A stretch of DNA of 64,000 bases from Caballeronia sp. NK8 (GTDB taxonomy: Bacteria; Pseudomonadota; Gammaproteobacteria; Burkholderiales; Burkholderiaceae), in assembly GCF_018408855.1 (NCBI RefSeq), contig NZ_AP024326.1, forward strand, positions 310,001 to 374,000, in the 5' to 3' direction. The notes below the pieces were generated by a model that worked only from the letters and a program-made list of their open reading frames with translations, had not been told where the DNA came from and did no database searches. The translations under genes were made by a program, and so were the position numbers. Positions 17,609-27,139 of this stretch are shown here, piece by piece; the first letter of the stretch is position 1, and the number at the start of each line of letters is the position of its first letter.

Positions 17609-18451
17609 TTACAACCTTAAACTCAAGTACGCCCGGCTCAACAACGGTCGACCATGTACCCAGAGTCGGGTTGCCAGCCATGATGCGGGGCGGTCGCGCA
17701 CGGCCAACCGCGCGATAGTCCGCTCGGCATCCTTGTTATCCCGTTTCGATTGCGTATTAGTACCCCGATGACATGTATAAAGTAAATTGAAGCCCTCATT
17801 CAGCGCGATCTCCCGATAATCGCGATCGTAAAAGCCTTCTGGCCAGCAAAGATGACGCGACTCAGTTCCCAGCCGCGCCAAGAGTTCATTTCGTCCCGCT
17901 CGCAAATCTTCTTTCAGACAAGCCCGCTTCGCCGTGCGCGAAGTCGTTAGATGATCCCAACGCCTGTGCGTGTGCGTATGGCTATGAAATTCGAAAGTTC
18001 CTGCACGTCTCATCGCTTCGATTTCGGACCAGCGCATGATGGCGTCATCGGCCTTTCCATTCTGGATGGCGATCTGCGAGTCCTCGTGAGAGAGTACGCG
18101 GGGCGAACCGGCCGATGCGTCGACTGAAGTCGGACGAACGGGTCCATCGCCGGGCCAACTCGTGACCAGGAAGCAAAGTGCCTTGAATCCCCAACGCTGC
18201 AGGATCGGATGCGCGAAAACCCAGTTGTCCAGATAGCCATCGTCAAACGTGATGACCACCGACTTGGCAGGAACCTGCTCGCCGCAAAGAAATGCCGCCA
18301 GGCCGTCGCCATCGAGCGTCTGGTAGCCCGCACGACGAAGGTAGGCGATCTGCTGCGTAAAGTGCTCAACGGTGACAGTGAGCATGCCCGGTGAATTGCT
18401 GACGTGGTGATACATCAACACAGGTACCGCTCGCGCATGGTGCGGCTTCAT
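17609..18451 (-). CDS. Polysaccharide deacetylase family protein
   Basis: A 280-residue carbohydrate esterase family 4 (NodB-fold) protein. It shows VPVLMYHHVSN at the N-terminus, motif 1 ITFDDGYLDNW with the catalytic and metal aspartates, and motif 2 FEFHSHTHTHRRWDH with the histidine metal ligands. Such enzymes remove N- or O-acetyl groups from surface polysaccharides or glycans. No signal peptide is evident. The start is the ATG at 18451, which overlaps the stop of the glycosyltransferase gene by 4 nt; the much longer upstream frame is inside that gene. The two gene products probably act on the same glycan. Confidence 0.88.
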   Translation of the reverse strand: MKPHHARAVPVLMYHHVSNSPGMLTVTVEHFTQQIAYLRRAGYQTLDGDGLAAFLCGEQVPAKSVVITFDDGYLDNWVFAHPILQRWGFKALCFLVTSWPGDGPVRPTSVDASAGSPRVLSHEDSQIAIQNGKADDAIMRWSEIEAMRRAGTFEFHSHTHTHRRWDHLTTSRTAKRACLKEDLRAGRNELLARLGTESRHLCWPEGFYDRDYREIALNEGFNLLYTCHRGTNTQSKRDNKDAERTIARLAVRDRPASWLATRLWVHGRPLLSRAYLSLRL

Positions 18452-19545
18452 GCGTGATAGCCTCTTTCTTGGAGCGAGCGTCGATAGAAGCACATTGTGT
18501 CGTACACCATGTTCGTCACGCTGAAGCCTTTCGACAAAATGAATCGACCTGCATGACTCAGTTCGTGTCGAAGCGATGCGTTGTCGATGAGCCGTACGAG
18601 CGCTTCTGCCAAAGCGACGGGATCGCGCGGAGGAACCAGCAGACCGTTCACTTCGTCGCTGATCAGCTCGGGCACCCCTCCCACGTCCGTTCCGATGACC
18701 GGAAGGCCCAGCGACATCGCCTCGATGAAGGCTTGGCCGAGCGCCTCCTGATGCGTCGGAAGCACGAAGAAATCGCATCCGGCCATGATGTTTGGAACGT
18801 CGCTGCGGAATCCCAACAGGTGAATCCGATGCTCGAGGCCGCGGTTCAAGACCATGCGCTTTATTTCTGCGAACATCGGGCCGTCTCCGGCCAGCACGAC
18901 ATGGAATTTCTCACGCGACTCCAGTAGCGGGACGACGGCCGCAATGAGGTCTTCGTGACCCTTCCCTTCCCGCATGATGGCGACCATGCAAGCGACGACA
19001 TCATCGTCCCGGAGCCCCAGCTCCGTGCGCAGTGTCGACTTCCCGCCCTCAGCGAGTTTCTCAATACCGTCATAGATGGTTTCGACCCGGTCCGCGCCGA
19101 CTCCGGCGCCGATCAAATACTTCCGAACGTGGTGACTCACCGCGATCACGCGGTGAGGGAGCCAGTTGTAGGTCGCAAGCGAAGTGATGGGCAACGCAAG
19201 GTGACGCGTCCGTACAACCAGCGGCGTACCGGCCAGGCGGGCGGCAAAGCCTGCGACCAGGCTGTCGTGGCCACTGTGCGTGTTGAGCACGTCGCAAGCT
19301 CGACGCCGCAACATGCATGCAATATCGATTGCGGAGGCGACATCGCCACCCGTCCTCATCTCCGAATGATGCACGGCGAATCCGGCGGCAGCACCGTGCA
19401 TTCCGATCGACGCGTCACGCGGGCAAATCAGTTCAACACGGTGGCCGGTGTCGCGCATGCCGATCATTTCCCTGAGAGTGCGCATTTCCTGCCCTCCCCA
19501 CCCCTTCGACGATTCGCTGTGGATGATGCTTAAACTGCGGTTCAT
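18448..19545 (-). CDS. Glycosyltransferase, GT4 type (group 1)
   Basis: A 365-residue GT-B glycosyltransferase. The N-terminal SSKGWGGQEMRTL glycine-rich loop and the C-terminal GT4 region (HLLGFRSDVPNIMAGCDFFVLPTHQEALGQ and FIEAMSLGLPVIGTDVGG with the conserved EX7E donor-binding pattern) are visible. It transfers a sugar from a nucleotide sugar to a glycan or lipid acceptor. The ATG at 19545 is chosen because family similarity begins there and GAGGG lies about 9 nt upstream; the open frame continues to 20013 through the divergent efflux-pump promoter region. It is the first gene of a two-gene unit with the deacetylase. Confidence 0.87.
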   Translation of the reverse strand: MNRSLSIIHSESSKGWGGQEMRTLREMIGMRDTGHRVELICPRDASIGMHGAAAGFAVHHSEMRTGGDVASAIDIACMLRRRACDVLNTHSGHDSLVAGFAARLAGTPLVVRTRHLALPITSLATYNWLPHRVIAVSHHVRKYLIGAGVGADRVETIYDGIEKLAEGGKSTLRTELGLRDDDVVACMVAIMREGKGHEDLIAAVVPLLESREKFHVVLAGDGPMFAEIKRMVLNRGLEHRIHLLGFRSDVPNIMAGCDFFVLPTHQEALGQAFIEAMSLGLPVIGTDVGGVPELISDEVNGLLVPPRDPVALAEALVRLIDNASLRHELSHAGRFILSKGFSVTNMVYDTMCFYRRSLQERGYHA

Positions 19546-19617
19546 GCGACCGATCCCTCGAAAAATTTGCTCGAGAGGGCAATGTTGAAGATGGATCGAT
19601 AAGCAACGTTGGAGAAC

Positions 19618-19684
19618 TGATGGAGAAACTGTGAAGCCGGACGAGCACTTTGAAGATGACTGCGTCTTCATCGTTTCTCCATCA
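19618..19684. repeat. Nested inverted repeats in the GT/efflux divergent intergenic region
   Basis: Perfect 12-bp outer arms TGATGGAGAAAC (19618-19629) and GTTTCTCCATCA (19673-19684) enclose inner arms TGAAGA (19651-19656) and TCTTCA (19665-19670). The element lies between the divergent glycosyltransferase gene and the efflux operon (start 19766). It could be a regulator site or a transcribed leader structure. Confidence 0.6.
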
Positions 19685-19765
19685 AATCGCGAAGGAAACC
19701 CCATCGTTCGAACGCAGACTTCTTGCCGTTCAAGCGGGCGACTGCCTGCGTCTGATGGAGTTCTT

Positions 19766-20926
19766 ATGAAACTTGAAAGATGGTCTCTGGGTGGCAGTTT
19801 GTGCGTGCTGCTGCTGGAGGCAATGCTTGCGGGCTGCGGGCAAGCCGAACAGCTGGGCGCCTCCCCCGCGATTCCCGTGGCGTCGGCGACCGTGGTGCAC
19901 GCTTCGCTCAGACTCACGGAAGATTTGCCGGGTCGGGTCGCGGCAATGCGCGTCGCTGAGATACGGCCGCAGGTCAGCGGTATCGTGATGCGCCGGCTGT
20001 TCGAGCAAGGCACCGAGGTGCGTGCCGGCCAGCCGCTGTTTCAGATCAACCCTGCGCCGTTCAAGGCTGACAGGGACACGGCCGCGGCGGCGCTGCAACG
20101 CGCCAAGGCCGCGCTTGCGCGCGCGAAGGTGCAAACGGCACGCCTGCAGCCGCTCGTCGAAGCCGACGCCATCAGCCGCCAGGTCTACGACGACGCCGTC
20201 TCGCAGCGCGACCAGGCCGTCGCAGACGTGGCTCAGGCAAGCGCCACGCTCGCGCGCCGGCAGCTCGATCTGAAGTTCGCGACGGTCGAGGCGCCGATCT
20301 CGGGCCGCATCGATCAGGCGCTGATGACCGAGGGAGCGCTGGTCGCCAGTAGCGACAGCCAACCCATGGCGCGCATCCAGCAGATCGATCAGGTCTATGT
20401 GGATGTGCGCCAGCCGGCGGCATCGCTCGAATCGCTGCGCAACATGCTGTCGACGCAACAACAAGGCGGCGGCGGTGGCCTTCCGGTGAAAGTTCTGCGC
20501 GACGACGACACACCGTACGACGTGAAAGGCCGCGTGCTCTTTTCGGGCGTCAACGTCGATTCCGGGACCGGCGATGTGCTGTTGCGCGTGCTGGTCGACA
20601 ACCCGAAGCGGCAGCTTCTTCCGGGAATGTATGTACGGGCCCGGATTCCGCGCGCGAACTACGCGCGCACGCTGCTTGTTCCGCAGCAGGCGGTCGTACG
20701 CGTCGCGGGCAAGCCGCAGGTCTGGGTGATCGACGCGACGAGCCACGCGCGGCCAAGGCCCGTCGAGCTCGGCGAGCTGAGCGGACGTCATTACCGCATT
20801 CAATCGGGTCTCACGTCCGGGCAGAAGATCGTGGTCGAAGGCATGGAGCGCCTGAACGACGGCGCGCTGGTCGCCGCGAGCGACGGGAAATCGCCCGGTG
20901 CGCCGCTGGCTGCACCCACGCACTGA
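19766..20926 (+). CDS. RND efflux periplasmic adaptor (membrane fusion) lipoprotein
   Basis: A 386-residue HlyD/AcrA-type adaptor. The signal peptide ends in a lipobox LAGC with the lipidated cysteine at residue 24. A lipoyl half-motif (RVAEIRPQVSG) is followed by an alpha-hairpin rich in Ala/Gln/Arg (about 95-165), the second lipoyl half (EAPISGRID) and beta-barrel and membrane-proximal domains. It links the inner-membrane pump to the outer-membrane channel. The ATG at 19766 has GGAG about 6 nt upstream; the open frame from 19631 is not used because it crosses a nested inverted repeat and gives no signal peptide. First gene of an adaptor-pump-channel operon. Confidence 0.92.
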   Translation: MKLERWSLGGSLCVLLLEAMLAGCGQAEQLGASPAIPVASATVVHASLRLTEDLPGRVAAMRVAEIRPQVSGIVMRRLFEQGTEVRAGQPLFQINPAPFKADRDTAAAALQRAKAALARAKVQTARLQPLVEADAISRQVYDDAVSQRDQAVADVAQASATLARRQLDLKFATVEAPISGRIDQALMTEGALVASSDSQPMARIQQIDQVYVDVRQPAASLESLRNMLSTQQQGGGGGLPVKVLRDDDTPYDVKGRVLFSGVNVDSGTGDVLLRVLVDNPKRQLLPGMYVRARIPRANYARTLLVPQQAVVRVAGKPQVWVIDATSHARPRPVELGELSGRHYRIQSGLTSGQKIVVEGMERLNDGALVAASDGKSPGAPLAAPTH

Positions 20927-20945
20927 GTCACGGGAGCGTCCAGCC

Positions 20946-23900
20946 ATGTCCGAATTCTTCATCCGGCGACCCGTCTTCGCGTGGGTGATCGCCCTCTTCA
21001 TCATCCTGCTGGGCCTGATCGCGATACCGCAACTGCCGATCGAACGTTACCCTTCGGTCGCGCCGCCCGCCGTCACCATTACCGCGACGTATCCCGGCGC
21101 CACGCCGCAAACCATGAGCGACTCCGTGCTGAGCCTGATCGAGCGCGAGCTGTCGGGCGTCAAAAATCTGCTCTACTTCGAGTCGTCGGCCGATACGTCG
21201 GGCACCGCGCAGATCACGGTGACGTTCAAGCCCGGCACGAATCCCGCGCTCGCCCAGGTCGACGTTCAGAACCAGCTCAAGACCGTCGAGCCGCGCCTGC
21301 CCCCGGTCGTGCGCCAGTCCGGCGTGACCGTGGAGTCGGCTTCCTCGGGCTTCCTGATGCTCATCGGTCTCAAGTCCGACAGCGGTCTCTACGACGCGAG
21401 CATGCTCAGCGACTACATGGCGCGCAACGTCGTCGAGGAGCTGCGACGCGTCGATGGCGTCGGCCGCGTACAGTTGTTCGGTTCCGAACGGGCGATGCGC
21501 ATCTGGGTCGATCCGAACAAGCTGATCGGCTATGGCTTGTCGATGAACGACCTGACGACTGCGATCAGCCAGCAGAACGTGCAGATCGCGCCGGGCAGCG
21601 TCGGTGCGTCGCCGGCTCTGACCGGTCAGCGGGTGACCGTGCCGCTTACCGCACAAGGGCAACTGACGACCCCGGAACAGTTTGCCGCGATCGTGCTGCG
21701 CGCCAACGCCGATGGCTCCCGGGTCGTACTGCGCGACGTCGCGCGGGTCGAGCTCGGCTCGCAGTCGTACAGCTTCGTCAGCAGCGAGAACGGCAAGCCC
21801 GCCGCCTTCGCTGGCGTGCAGCTCGCGCCCGGCGCCAATGCGGTCAAGACCGCGGCGGCCGTGCGCGAGCGTCTGAAGGAAGCGGGCAAGGCGATGCCGG
21901 CCGGTATCAGCTATTCGATCCCGTTCGATACTTCTCCGTTCGTTCAGATTTCGATCGAGAAGGTTCTCCATACGCTCGTCGAGGCGATGGTGCTCGTGTT
22001 CCTCGTGATGTACCTGTTCCTGCAGAACGTGCGCTACACGCTGATCCCCGCCATCGTCGCGCCCGTGGCGATGCTCGGCACATTCACGATCATGTTGGCG
22101 ACAGGCTTCTCCATCAACGTGCTGACGATGTTCGGCATGGTGCTCGCGATCGGCATCATCGTCGACGATGCGATCGTCGTGGTGGAGAACGTCGAGCGCC
22201 TGATGACCGAGGAAGGTCTCTCGCCGAAGCTCGCAACGTCGAAGGCCATGAAGGAGATCTCCGGCGCGATCGTCGGCATCACACTGGTGCTGACCGCGGT
22301 GTTCATCCCGATGGCGCTGGCAAGCGGCTCGGTTGGCGTGATCTACCAGCAGTTCACGCTGTCGATGGCAGTCTCCATTCTGTTCTCGGCGCTCCTCGCG
22401 CTGACGCTGACGCCCGCTCTGTGCGCGACGATGCTCAAGCCGATCGCGCCTGGTAACCACGAGAAACGTGGCTTCTTCGGCTGGTTCAACCGTCGTTTCG
22501 AGCGGATGACGCGCTCGTACGAGTCGCGCGTCGGCCGGCTCGTCGGCCGAACCGGGCGCGTGATGCTGCTGTTCGTGGCCATTTCCGGCGCACTCGTCAT
22601 CGGCTTTCGCATGCTGCCGTCGTCGTTTCTGCCAGACGAGGATCAGGGCTACTTCATGACAAGCGTCCTGCTGCCCGCCGACGCGACCGCCGAGCGCACG
22701 CAGGATGTGGTCGGGACGCTGCAGCGCCATCTCGCGTCGCGCCCGGCGATCCAGTCGAGCATTTCGATCGTCGGCTATGGCTTCTCAGGCTCCGGACCGA
22801 ATGCCGCGCTGAACTTTGCGGTGCTCAAGGACTGGGACAGGCGCGGCGACGCGACGACGCCCAATGAGAACACGCGTGCACAGCAAGCCATGGCTTCGGT
22901 GACCGAGGGATCCGTGATGAGCCTGCTGCCGCCCGCGATCGACGAGCTCGGCACCAGCTCAGGCTTCACGTTGCGTCTGCAGGATCGCGCCAATCACGGC
23001 GACGAAGCGCTGAAGGCGGCCCAAGCCAAGCTGCTGGAGCTCGCGGCGAAGAGTGACATCGTAACGGGCGTCTACCCCGATAGCCTGCCGGCGGGTGCCA
23101 GCATCCACCTGGAGATTGACCGGCCCAAGGCCGAGGCGCTGGGTGTGTCCTTCACCAGCATCAGCGAAACGCTGTCGGCAGCGATCGGCTCGACCTACGT
23201 CAACGACTTCCCGAATGCCGGACGTATGCAGCAGGTCATCATCCAGGCCGACGCGTCCGCGCGCATGCAGATCAACGACGTGCTGAAGCTGTACGTGCGC
23301 AATGCCGGCGGCGGCATGGTGCCGCTATCGGAAGTGATCCGTCCCGTCTGGTCCGAGTCGCCACTGCAACTGACGCGCTTCGAGGGCTATCCGGCCGCGC
23401 GCATATCGGGCAGCGCCGCGCCGGGTCATTCCAGCGGCGCGGCGATGGCCGAGATGGAACGTCTCGCCGCGCGGTTGCCCTCGGGCTTCACGGTCGAGTG
23501 GACCGGACAGTCACTGCAGGAGCGTCAGTCGGCGTCGCAGGCTCCGATGCTAATGGCGCTGTCGATGGTGGTCGTGTTCCTCGTGCTGGCCGCGCTCTAC
23601 GAGAGCTGGTCGATTCCGCTGTCGGTGATGCTGGTGATACCGCTCGGGCTGATCGGCGCGCTCAGCGCGGTGCTGCTCCGCGGATTGCCGAACGACGTGT
23701 TCTTCAAAGTCGGGATGATCACCGTGATCGGCCTGTCCGCGAAGAACGCGATCCTCATCATCGAGTTCGCGAAGCAGTTGCGCGAACAGGGCAAGGGGCT
23801 GGCGGAAGCCGCCGTGGAAGCTGCCCGGCTGCGCCTGCGTCCAATCCTGATGACATCGCTAGCGTTCGGCCTCGGCGTGGTGCCGCTGATGATCGCGACC

Positions 23901-24089
23901 GGCGTGAGCGCGGAAACACAGCACGCGATCGGTACTGGCGTGTTCGGCGGCATGGTCACTGCGACAATCCTCGCCGTCTTCTTCGTGCCCGTCTTCTTCG
24001 TTTTCGTGATGAGCATCCAGGAACGCATCGCGGCATGGCGGGCAACCCACCGTAAAAGCGCGGCCGTGCGTCAAGAACAAGAGAGTTGA
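20946..24089 (+). CDS. RND multidrug efflux pump, inner-membrane transporter (HAE1 family)
   Basis: A 1047-residue AcrB/AdeB/MexB-type proton antiporter. MSEFFIRRPVFAWV is the HAE1 N-terminus. Twelve membrane helices and two large periplasmic loops are evident. The proton-relay aspartates D407/D408 lie in GIIVDDAIVVVENVER, and a lysine-containing segment (GLSAKNAILIIEF) in TM10 completes the relay. It exports hydrophobic drugs and solvents. The ATG at 20946 follows the adaptor stop by about 20 bp. Length is normal. The specificity is not predictable, but the linked two-component system resembles AdeRS-AdeABC style control. Confidence 0.95.
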   Translation: MSEFFIRRPVFAWVIALFIILLGLIAIPQLPIERYPSVAPPAVTITATYPGATPQTMSDSVLSLIERELSGVKNLLYFESSADTSGTAQITVTFKPGTNPALAQVDVQNQLKTVEPRLPPVVRQSGVTVESASSGFLMLIGLKSDSGLYDASMLSDYMARNVVEELRRVDGVGRVQLFGSERAMRIWVDPNKLIGYGLSMNDLTTAISQQNVQIAPGSVGASPALTGQRVTVPLTAQGQLTTPEQFAAIVLRANADGSRVVLRDVARVELGSQSYSFVSSENGKPAAFAGVQLAPGANAVKTAAAVRERLKEAGKAMPAGISYSIPFDTSPFVQISIEKVLHTLVEAMVLVFLVMYLFLQNVRYTLIPAIVAPVAMLGTFTIMLATGFSINVLTMFGMVLAIGIIVDDAIVVVENVERLMTEEGLSPKLATSKAMKEISGAIVGITLVLTAVFIPMALASGSVGVIYQQFTLSMAVSILFSALLALTLTPALCATMLKPIAPGNHEKRGFFGWFNRRFERMTRSYESRVGRLVGRTGRVMLLFVAISGALVIGFRMLPSSFLPDEDQGYFMTSVLLPADATAERTQDVVGTLQRHLASRPAIQSSISIVGYGFSGSGPNAALNFAVLKDWDRRGDATTPNENTRAQQAMASVTEGSVMSLLPPAIDELGTSSGFTLRLQDRANHGDEALKAAQAKLLELAAKSDIVTGVYPDSLPAGASIHLEIDRPKAEALGVSFTSISETLSAAIGSTYVNDFPNAGRMQQVIIQADASARMQINDVLKLYVRNAGGGMVPLSEVIRPVWSESPLQLTRFEGYPAARISGSAAPGHSSGAAMAEMERLAARLPSGFTVEWTGQSLQERQSASQAPMLMALSMVVVFLVLAALYESWSIPLSVMLVIPLGLIGALSAVLLRGLPNDVFFKVGMITVIGLSAKNAILIIEFAKQLREQGKGLAEAAVEAARLRLRPILMTSLAFGLGVVPLMIATGVSAETQHAIGTGVFGGMVTATILAVFFVPVFFVFVMSIQERIAAWRATHRKSAAVRQEQES

Positions 24090-24093
24090 TGTC

Positions 24094-25557
24094 ATGCGAG
24101 CCCTCATTCTTCCCGTCGTGCTGGCCGTGTCGGCCTGCTCTTTGACCCCGGCGTTCGTCAGGCCGGCTGCGCCCGTCCCCATGACATACACGACAGGCGC
24201 CGCGTCCGATGTGCGCACGAACGCAGCCGATCTGGGCTGGCGCACGATGTTCGGTGACCGGCGTTTGCAGCGTCTCATTGAACTCGCGCTCGAAAGCAAT
24301 CGCGATCTGCGGCTCGCCGCGCTGAACGTCGAAGCTGCCGCGGCCCAGTATGGCATCCAGCGCGCTGCACAATTGCCTTCTGTCGACGCCACAGGCGGTT
24401 TCACACGCCAGCGCATCGCCGCCAATGCCGAGACCGATCCGCCCATCGCCGCGATGACCCAGAAGCAATACGGCGTCAACGTCGGGATCAGCGCGTTCGA
24501 GATCGATCTGTTCGGCCGCGTTCGCTCCCTGTCGGATGGCGCGTTCGCCCGTTACCTCGAAAGCGATGACGGACGCCGTGCCGCGCAGATCGCGCTCGTT
24601 GGTGCGGTGGCCGACGCGTACTTCGCCGAGCGCCTCGCACAGGAGCAGCGCGAGTTGGCCGAACACACCCTTGCGGACTGGCGGGAGTCACTCGACCTCG
24701 CGCGCCGGCTCAGGAACGCCCATCAGGCGAGCAGCGTCGACGTGGCCGGCGCCGAAGGTCAAGTTGCCAGCGCCGAAGCAGATCTGGAGGCGCGCGCACG
24801 CATGGTCGAGCAGGCCGGCAATGCACTGCGGCTCCTGATCGGCGCCGACTTCCCGAAGGATCTGCCGGAGCCGACCCCGCTGGCGCAGCAACCGGTCATG
24901 ACGCGACTGCCAGCAGGCCTGCCGTCCGACCTGCTGTTCCGGCGGCCCGATATTTTGCAGGCGGAACAGGACCTGATCGCCGCCAATGCCGATATCGGTG
25001 CGGCGCGCGCCGCATTCTTTCCACGACTCTCATTGACAAGTTCTTTGGGTTTGATCAGTCCGGCCATGAGCGGCCTTTTCGACGGCGACCATCGGGCATG
25101 GACCTTCGCGCCGCAGGTCACAGTCCCGCTGTTTCAGGGCGGCCGCCTGCGCGCCGAGCTCCGACTCGCCGAAGTGCGCAAGACAAGCGCGGTTGCCGGA
25201 TACGAACGGGCTGTGCAAATCGCGTTCCGCGAAGTCGCCGACGGCCTAGCGGGTCGCGACACCTTCCATCGGCAGATCGAGGCTCAGGTGCGGGTGGTGG
25301 CGAGCGCCGAGCGTCGCACTGATCTGTCTACCCTGCGCTATCGCGCCGGCGTCGACGGACGCCTCGAATTGCTGGATTCCCAGAGGCAGCTTTATGCATC
25401 GAGGCAGGTGCTGCTGGACTTGCGCCGCGCGGAGTTCGGCAATGCCGTCGCCCTTTACAAGGCGCTCGGCGGTGGCCTGACCGAGACCGACGTGAGGCCT
25501 CCCGACCCCGCGCCCGAGCTGAGCCTTGCCGCGCCCCACCCATTGGCACGATCATGA
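24094..25557 (+). CDS. Efflux outer-membrane channel lipoprotein, NodT/OprM family
   Basis: A 487-residue TolC-like outer-membrane factor. The signal peptide ends with the lipobox VSAC (Cys15). Two outer-membrane-efflux repeats are visible, with family hallmarks such as WRTMFGDRRLQRLIELALESN-type residues early and FFPRLSLTSSLG and VPLFQGGRLRAELR in the second half. It completes the tripartite pump. It starts 4 bp after the pump gene stop. Confidence 0.93.
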   Translation: MRALILPVVLAVSACSLTPAFVRPAAPVPMTYTTGAASDVRTNAADLGWRTMFGDRRLQRLIELALESNRDLRLAALNVEAAAAQYGIQRAAQLPSVDATGGFTRQRIAANAETDPPIAAMTQKQYGVNVGISAFEIDLFGRVRSLSDGAFARYLESDDGRRAAQIALVGAVADAYFAERLAQEQRELAEHTLADWRESLDLARRLRNAHQASSVDVAGAEGQVASAEADLEARARMVEQAGNALRLLIGADFPKDLPEPTPLAQQPVMTRLPAGLPSDLLFRRPDILQAEQDLIAANADIGAARAAFFPRLSLTSSLGLISPAMSGLFDGDHRAWTFAPQVTVPLFQGGRLRAELRLAEVRKTSAVAGYERAVQIAFREVADGLAGRDTFHRQIEAQVRVVASAERRTDLSTLRYRAGVDGRLELLDSQRQLYASRQVLLDLRRAEFGNAVALYKALGGGLTETDVRPPDPAPELSLAAPHPLARS

Positions 25558-26321
25558 AACAACCCGAAAAACGTCGCACCGTCGCTCTTCTGATTCATGG
25601 CCTCGGCGGCACGGAGCACGATCTTGGTATCTTGCGCAAGTCTTTGAACCAGATTGGGATCGATACGCACGCGCTTTCGTTGCCGGGACACGGATCGAGC
25701 CCGGAGGACCTGATCATGGCTCGGGCGGAGCAATGGATAAACGTAGCGACGCGGGAATATGACATGCTCGCCCGTACCTATGAAACGGTGCATCTCATCG
25801 GTATGTGCATGGGAGCGCTTCTCGCATTGATCGTCGCGGAGCGTCGACCGCGCGACGGCAAGCTCGTCCTGCTCGCAGCACCGGTCTTTCTCGACGGGTG
25901 GTCGATGCCGTTTTATCGGCGACTCCGGTATTTCCTCTACCTCATTCCTTGTCTGGCCCGAAGAATGAGAGTCACCGAGCAAGATCCTTATGGAATCAAG
26001 AACGCGTTGACGCGATCCTTGATCAAGGCCCGGTTCCAAAGGGGCGACGCGTTTCACTACCGCTGGGTTCCGCTGGCGTGTATTCGCCAGGTCGATCGAC
26101 TGCGCTACAAGGTGTGGAAGGTCGCGAGACACATCAGACATCCGACGCTCGTGATCAATTCTCGCGAAGACGAAGTGACCTCGGTCAAGTCCGCTTCATT
26201 TCTGGTCGACGCCATACCCACGTCCAGATGCCTGATCGTAGAGAACAGCTATCACATGTTATGCATCGACAACGATCGGAAGCAGATAGCGGAAACGATG
26301 ACGGCGTTCCTTGGAAACTGA
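25554..26321 (+). CDS. Alpha/beta hydrolase with a cysteine nucleophile
   Basis: A 255-residue alpha/beta hydrolase of the Est30-like carboxylesterase / S33 group. It has LLIHGLGGT (oxyanion hole), the nucleophile elbow G83-M-C85-M-G87, and a C-terminal half in which D206 (SREDEVTS) and H234 (NSYHML) fit the acid and base. The usual nucleophile is serine; cysteine is seen in dienelactone hydrolases and PHA synthases (GxCxG). So either a Cys-dependent acyltransferase/hydrolase or a modified esterase is possible. Its ATG overlaps the channel gene stop (ATGA), placing it within the efflux operon. No signal peptide, so it is cytoplasmic. Confidence 0.8.
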   Translation: MKQPEKRRTVALLIHGLGGTEHDLGILRKSLNQIGIDTHALSLPGHGSSPEDLIMARAEQWINVATREYDMLARTYETVHLIGMCMGALLALIVAERRPRDGKLVLLAAPVFLDGWSMPFYRRLRYFLYLIPCLARRMRVTEQDPYGIKNALTRSLIKARFQRGDAFHYRWVPLACIRQVDRLRYKVWKVARHIRHPTLVINSREDEVTSVKSASFLVDAIPTSRCLIVENSYHMLCIDNDRKQIAETMTAFLGN

Positions 26322-26431
26322 CAGGAAAGGGATGTTCGCTGTGTTGAGATATCATCGAGATTTCATGGAGCTGATTGCGTATTCGGCGGTGCTGCCCCAC
26401 GATGTCGCTTCTGCCGGAAGCCTGTAACGAC

Positions 26432-27139
26432 ATGAACGCGCTGATTCTCATCGCCGAAGACGAACCCGAAATCGCGGAAATTCTCGACGCTTATCTTGTA
26501 CGCGAGGGGTATCGCACTTATCGGGTCGGCAATGGACAGACCGCGCTCGATGTTCATTCGACACTGAAGCCGGATCTCGTGCTTCTCGACATCCGCATGC
26601 CCGGCAAGGACGGCTGGGAAGTGCTCGCTGAACTGCGTCGGCGCGGCGATACCCCGGTCGTCGTCGTAACGGCGCTCGATCAGGATATCGACAGGCTACA
26701 GGGCTTGCGCATCGGAGCGGATGACTACGTCTCGAAGCCGTTCAACCCGGTCGAAGTCGTGGCGCGGGTCGGCGCGGTGCTGCGGCGCACGGCTGCGTCA
26801 CGGACTGAAACAGTCATTCGCGTGGGCCGGCTCGAGATCGACACGGAAAGCTACGTCGCCAGCATCCGGCAAGCGGGCACGAGTGCAGCTCCAGCCGGAA
26901 ACGCGGTCCAACTTGCCCTCACGCTCACCGAATTCCGCGTGCTTACCCATATGGCGAGATCGCCGCAGCGGGTATTCACTCGCAGCGAACTGATCGATGC
27001 CTGCATGCCCGGCAGTGGCGCGCTCGAACGCACGGTCGACAGCCACGTCAGCAACTTGCGCAAAAAGCTCGAAAAGGCTGGCGCGGCGGAAATCATCACG
27101 GTAGTACGGGGCGTCGGTTACCGACTCGCGAGCACGTGA
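26432..27139 (+). CDS. OmpR-family response regulator (BaeR/AdeR-like)
   Basis: A 235-residue regulator. The receiver domain has the acidic pair in AEDEPE (9-13), phospho-acceptor D53 in LLDIRMPG, and the conserved lysine in VSKPF near residue 103. A winged-helix DNA-binding domain follows, with LTLTEFRVLTHMARSPQRVFTR-type residues and the C-terminal VRGVGYRL hallmark. The ATG at 26432 gives the standard N-terminus; GGAAG is 11 nt upstream. The stop overlaps the kinase start. It most likely controls the preceding efflux operon. Confidence 0.92.
   Translation: MNALILIAEDEPEIAEILDAYLVREGYRTYRVGNGQTALDVHSTLKPDLVLLDIRMPGKDGWEVLAELRRRGDTPVVVVTALDQDIDRLQGLRIGADDYVSKPFNPVEVVARVGAVLRRTAASRTETVIRVGRLEIDTESYVASIRQAGTSAAPAGNAVQLALTLTEFRVLTHMARSPQRVFTRSELIDACMPGSGALERTVDSHVSNLRKKLEKAGAAEIITVVRGVGYRLAST

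Noticed and set aside
20928..22730. 600-codon open frame antisense to the RND pump gene
   Set aside because: Low-complexity Arg/His/Asp-rich translation, no ribosome site, and full overlap with a gene showing clear RND motifs. It is a high-GC shadow frame.
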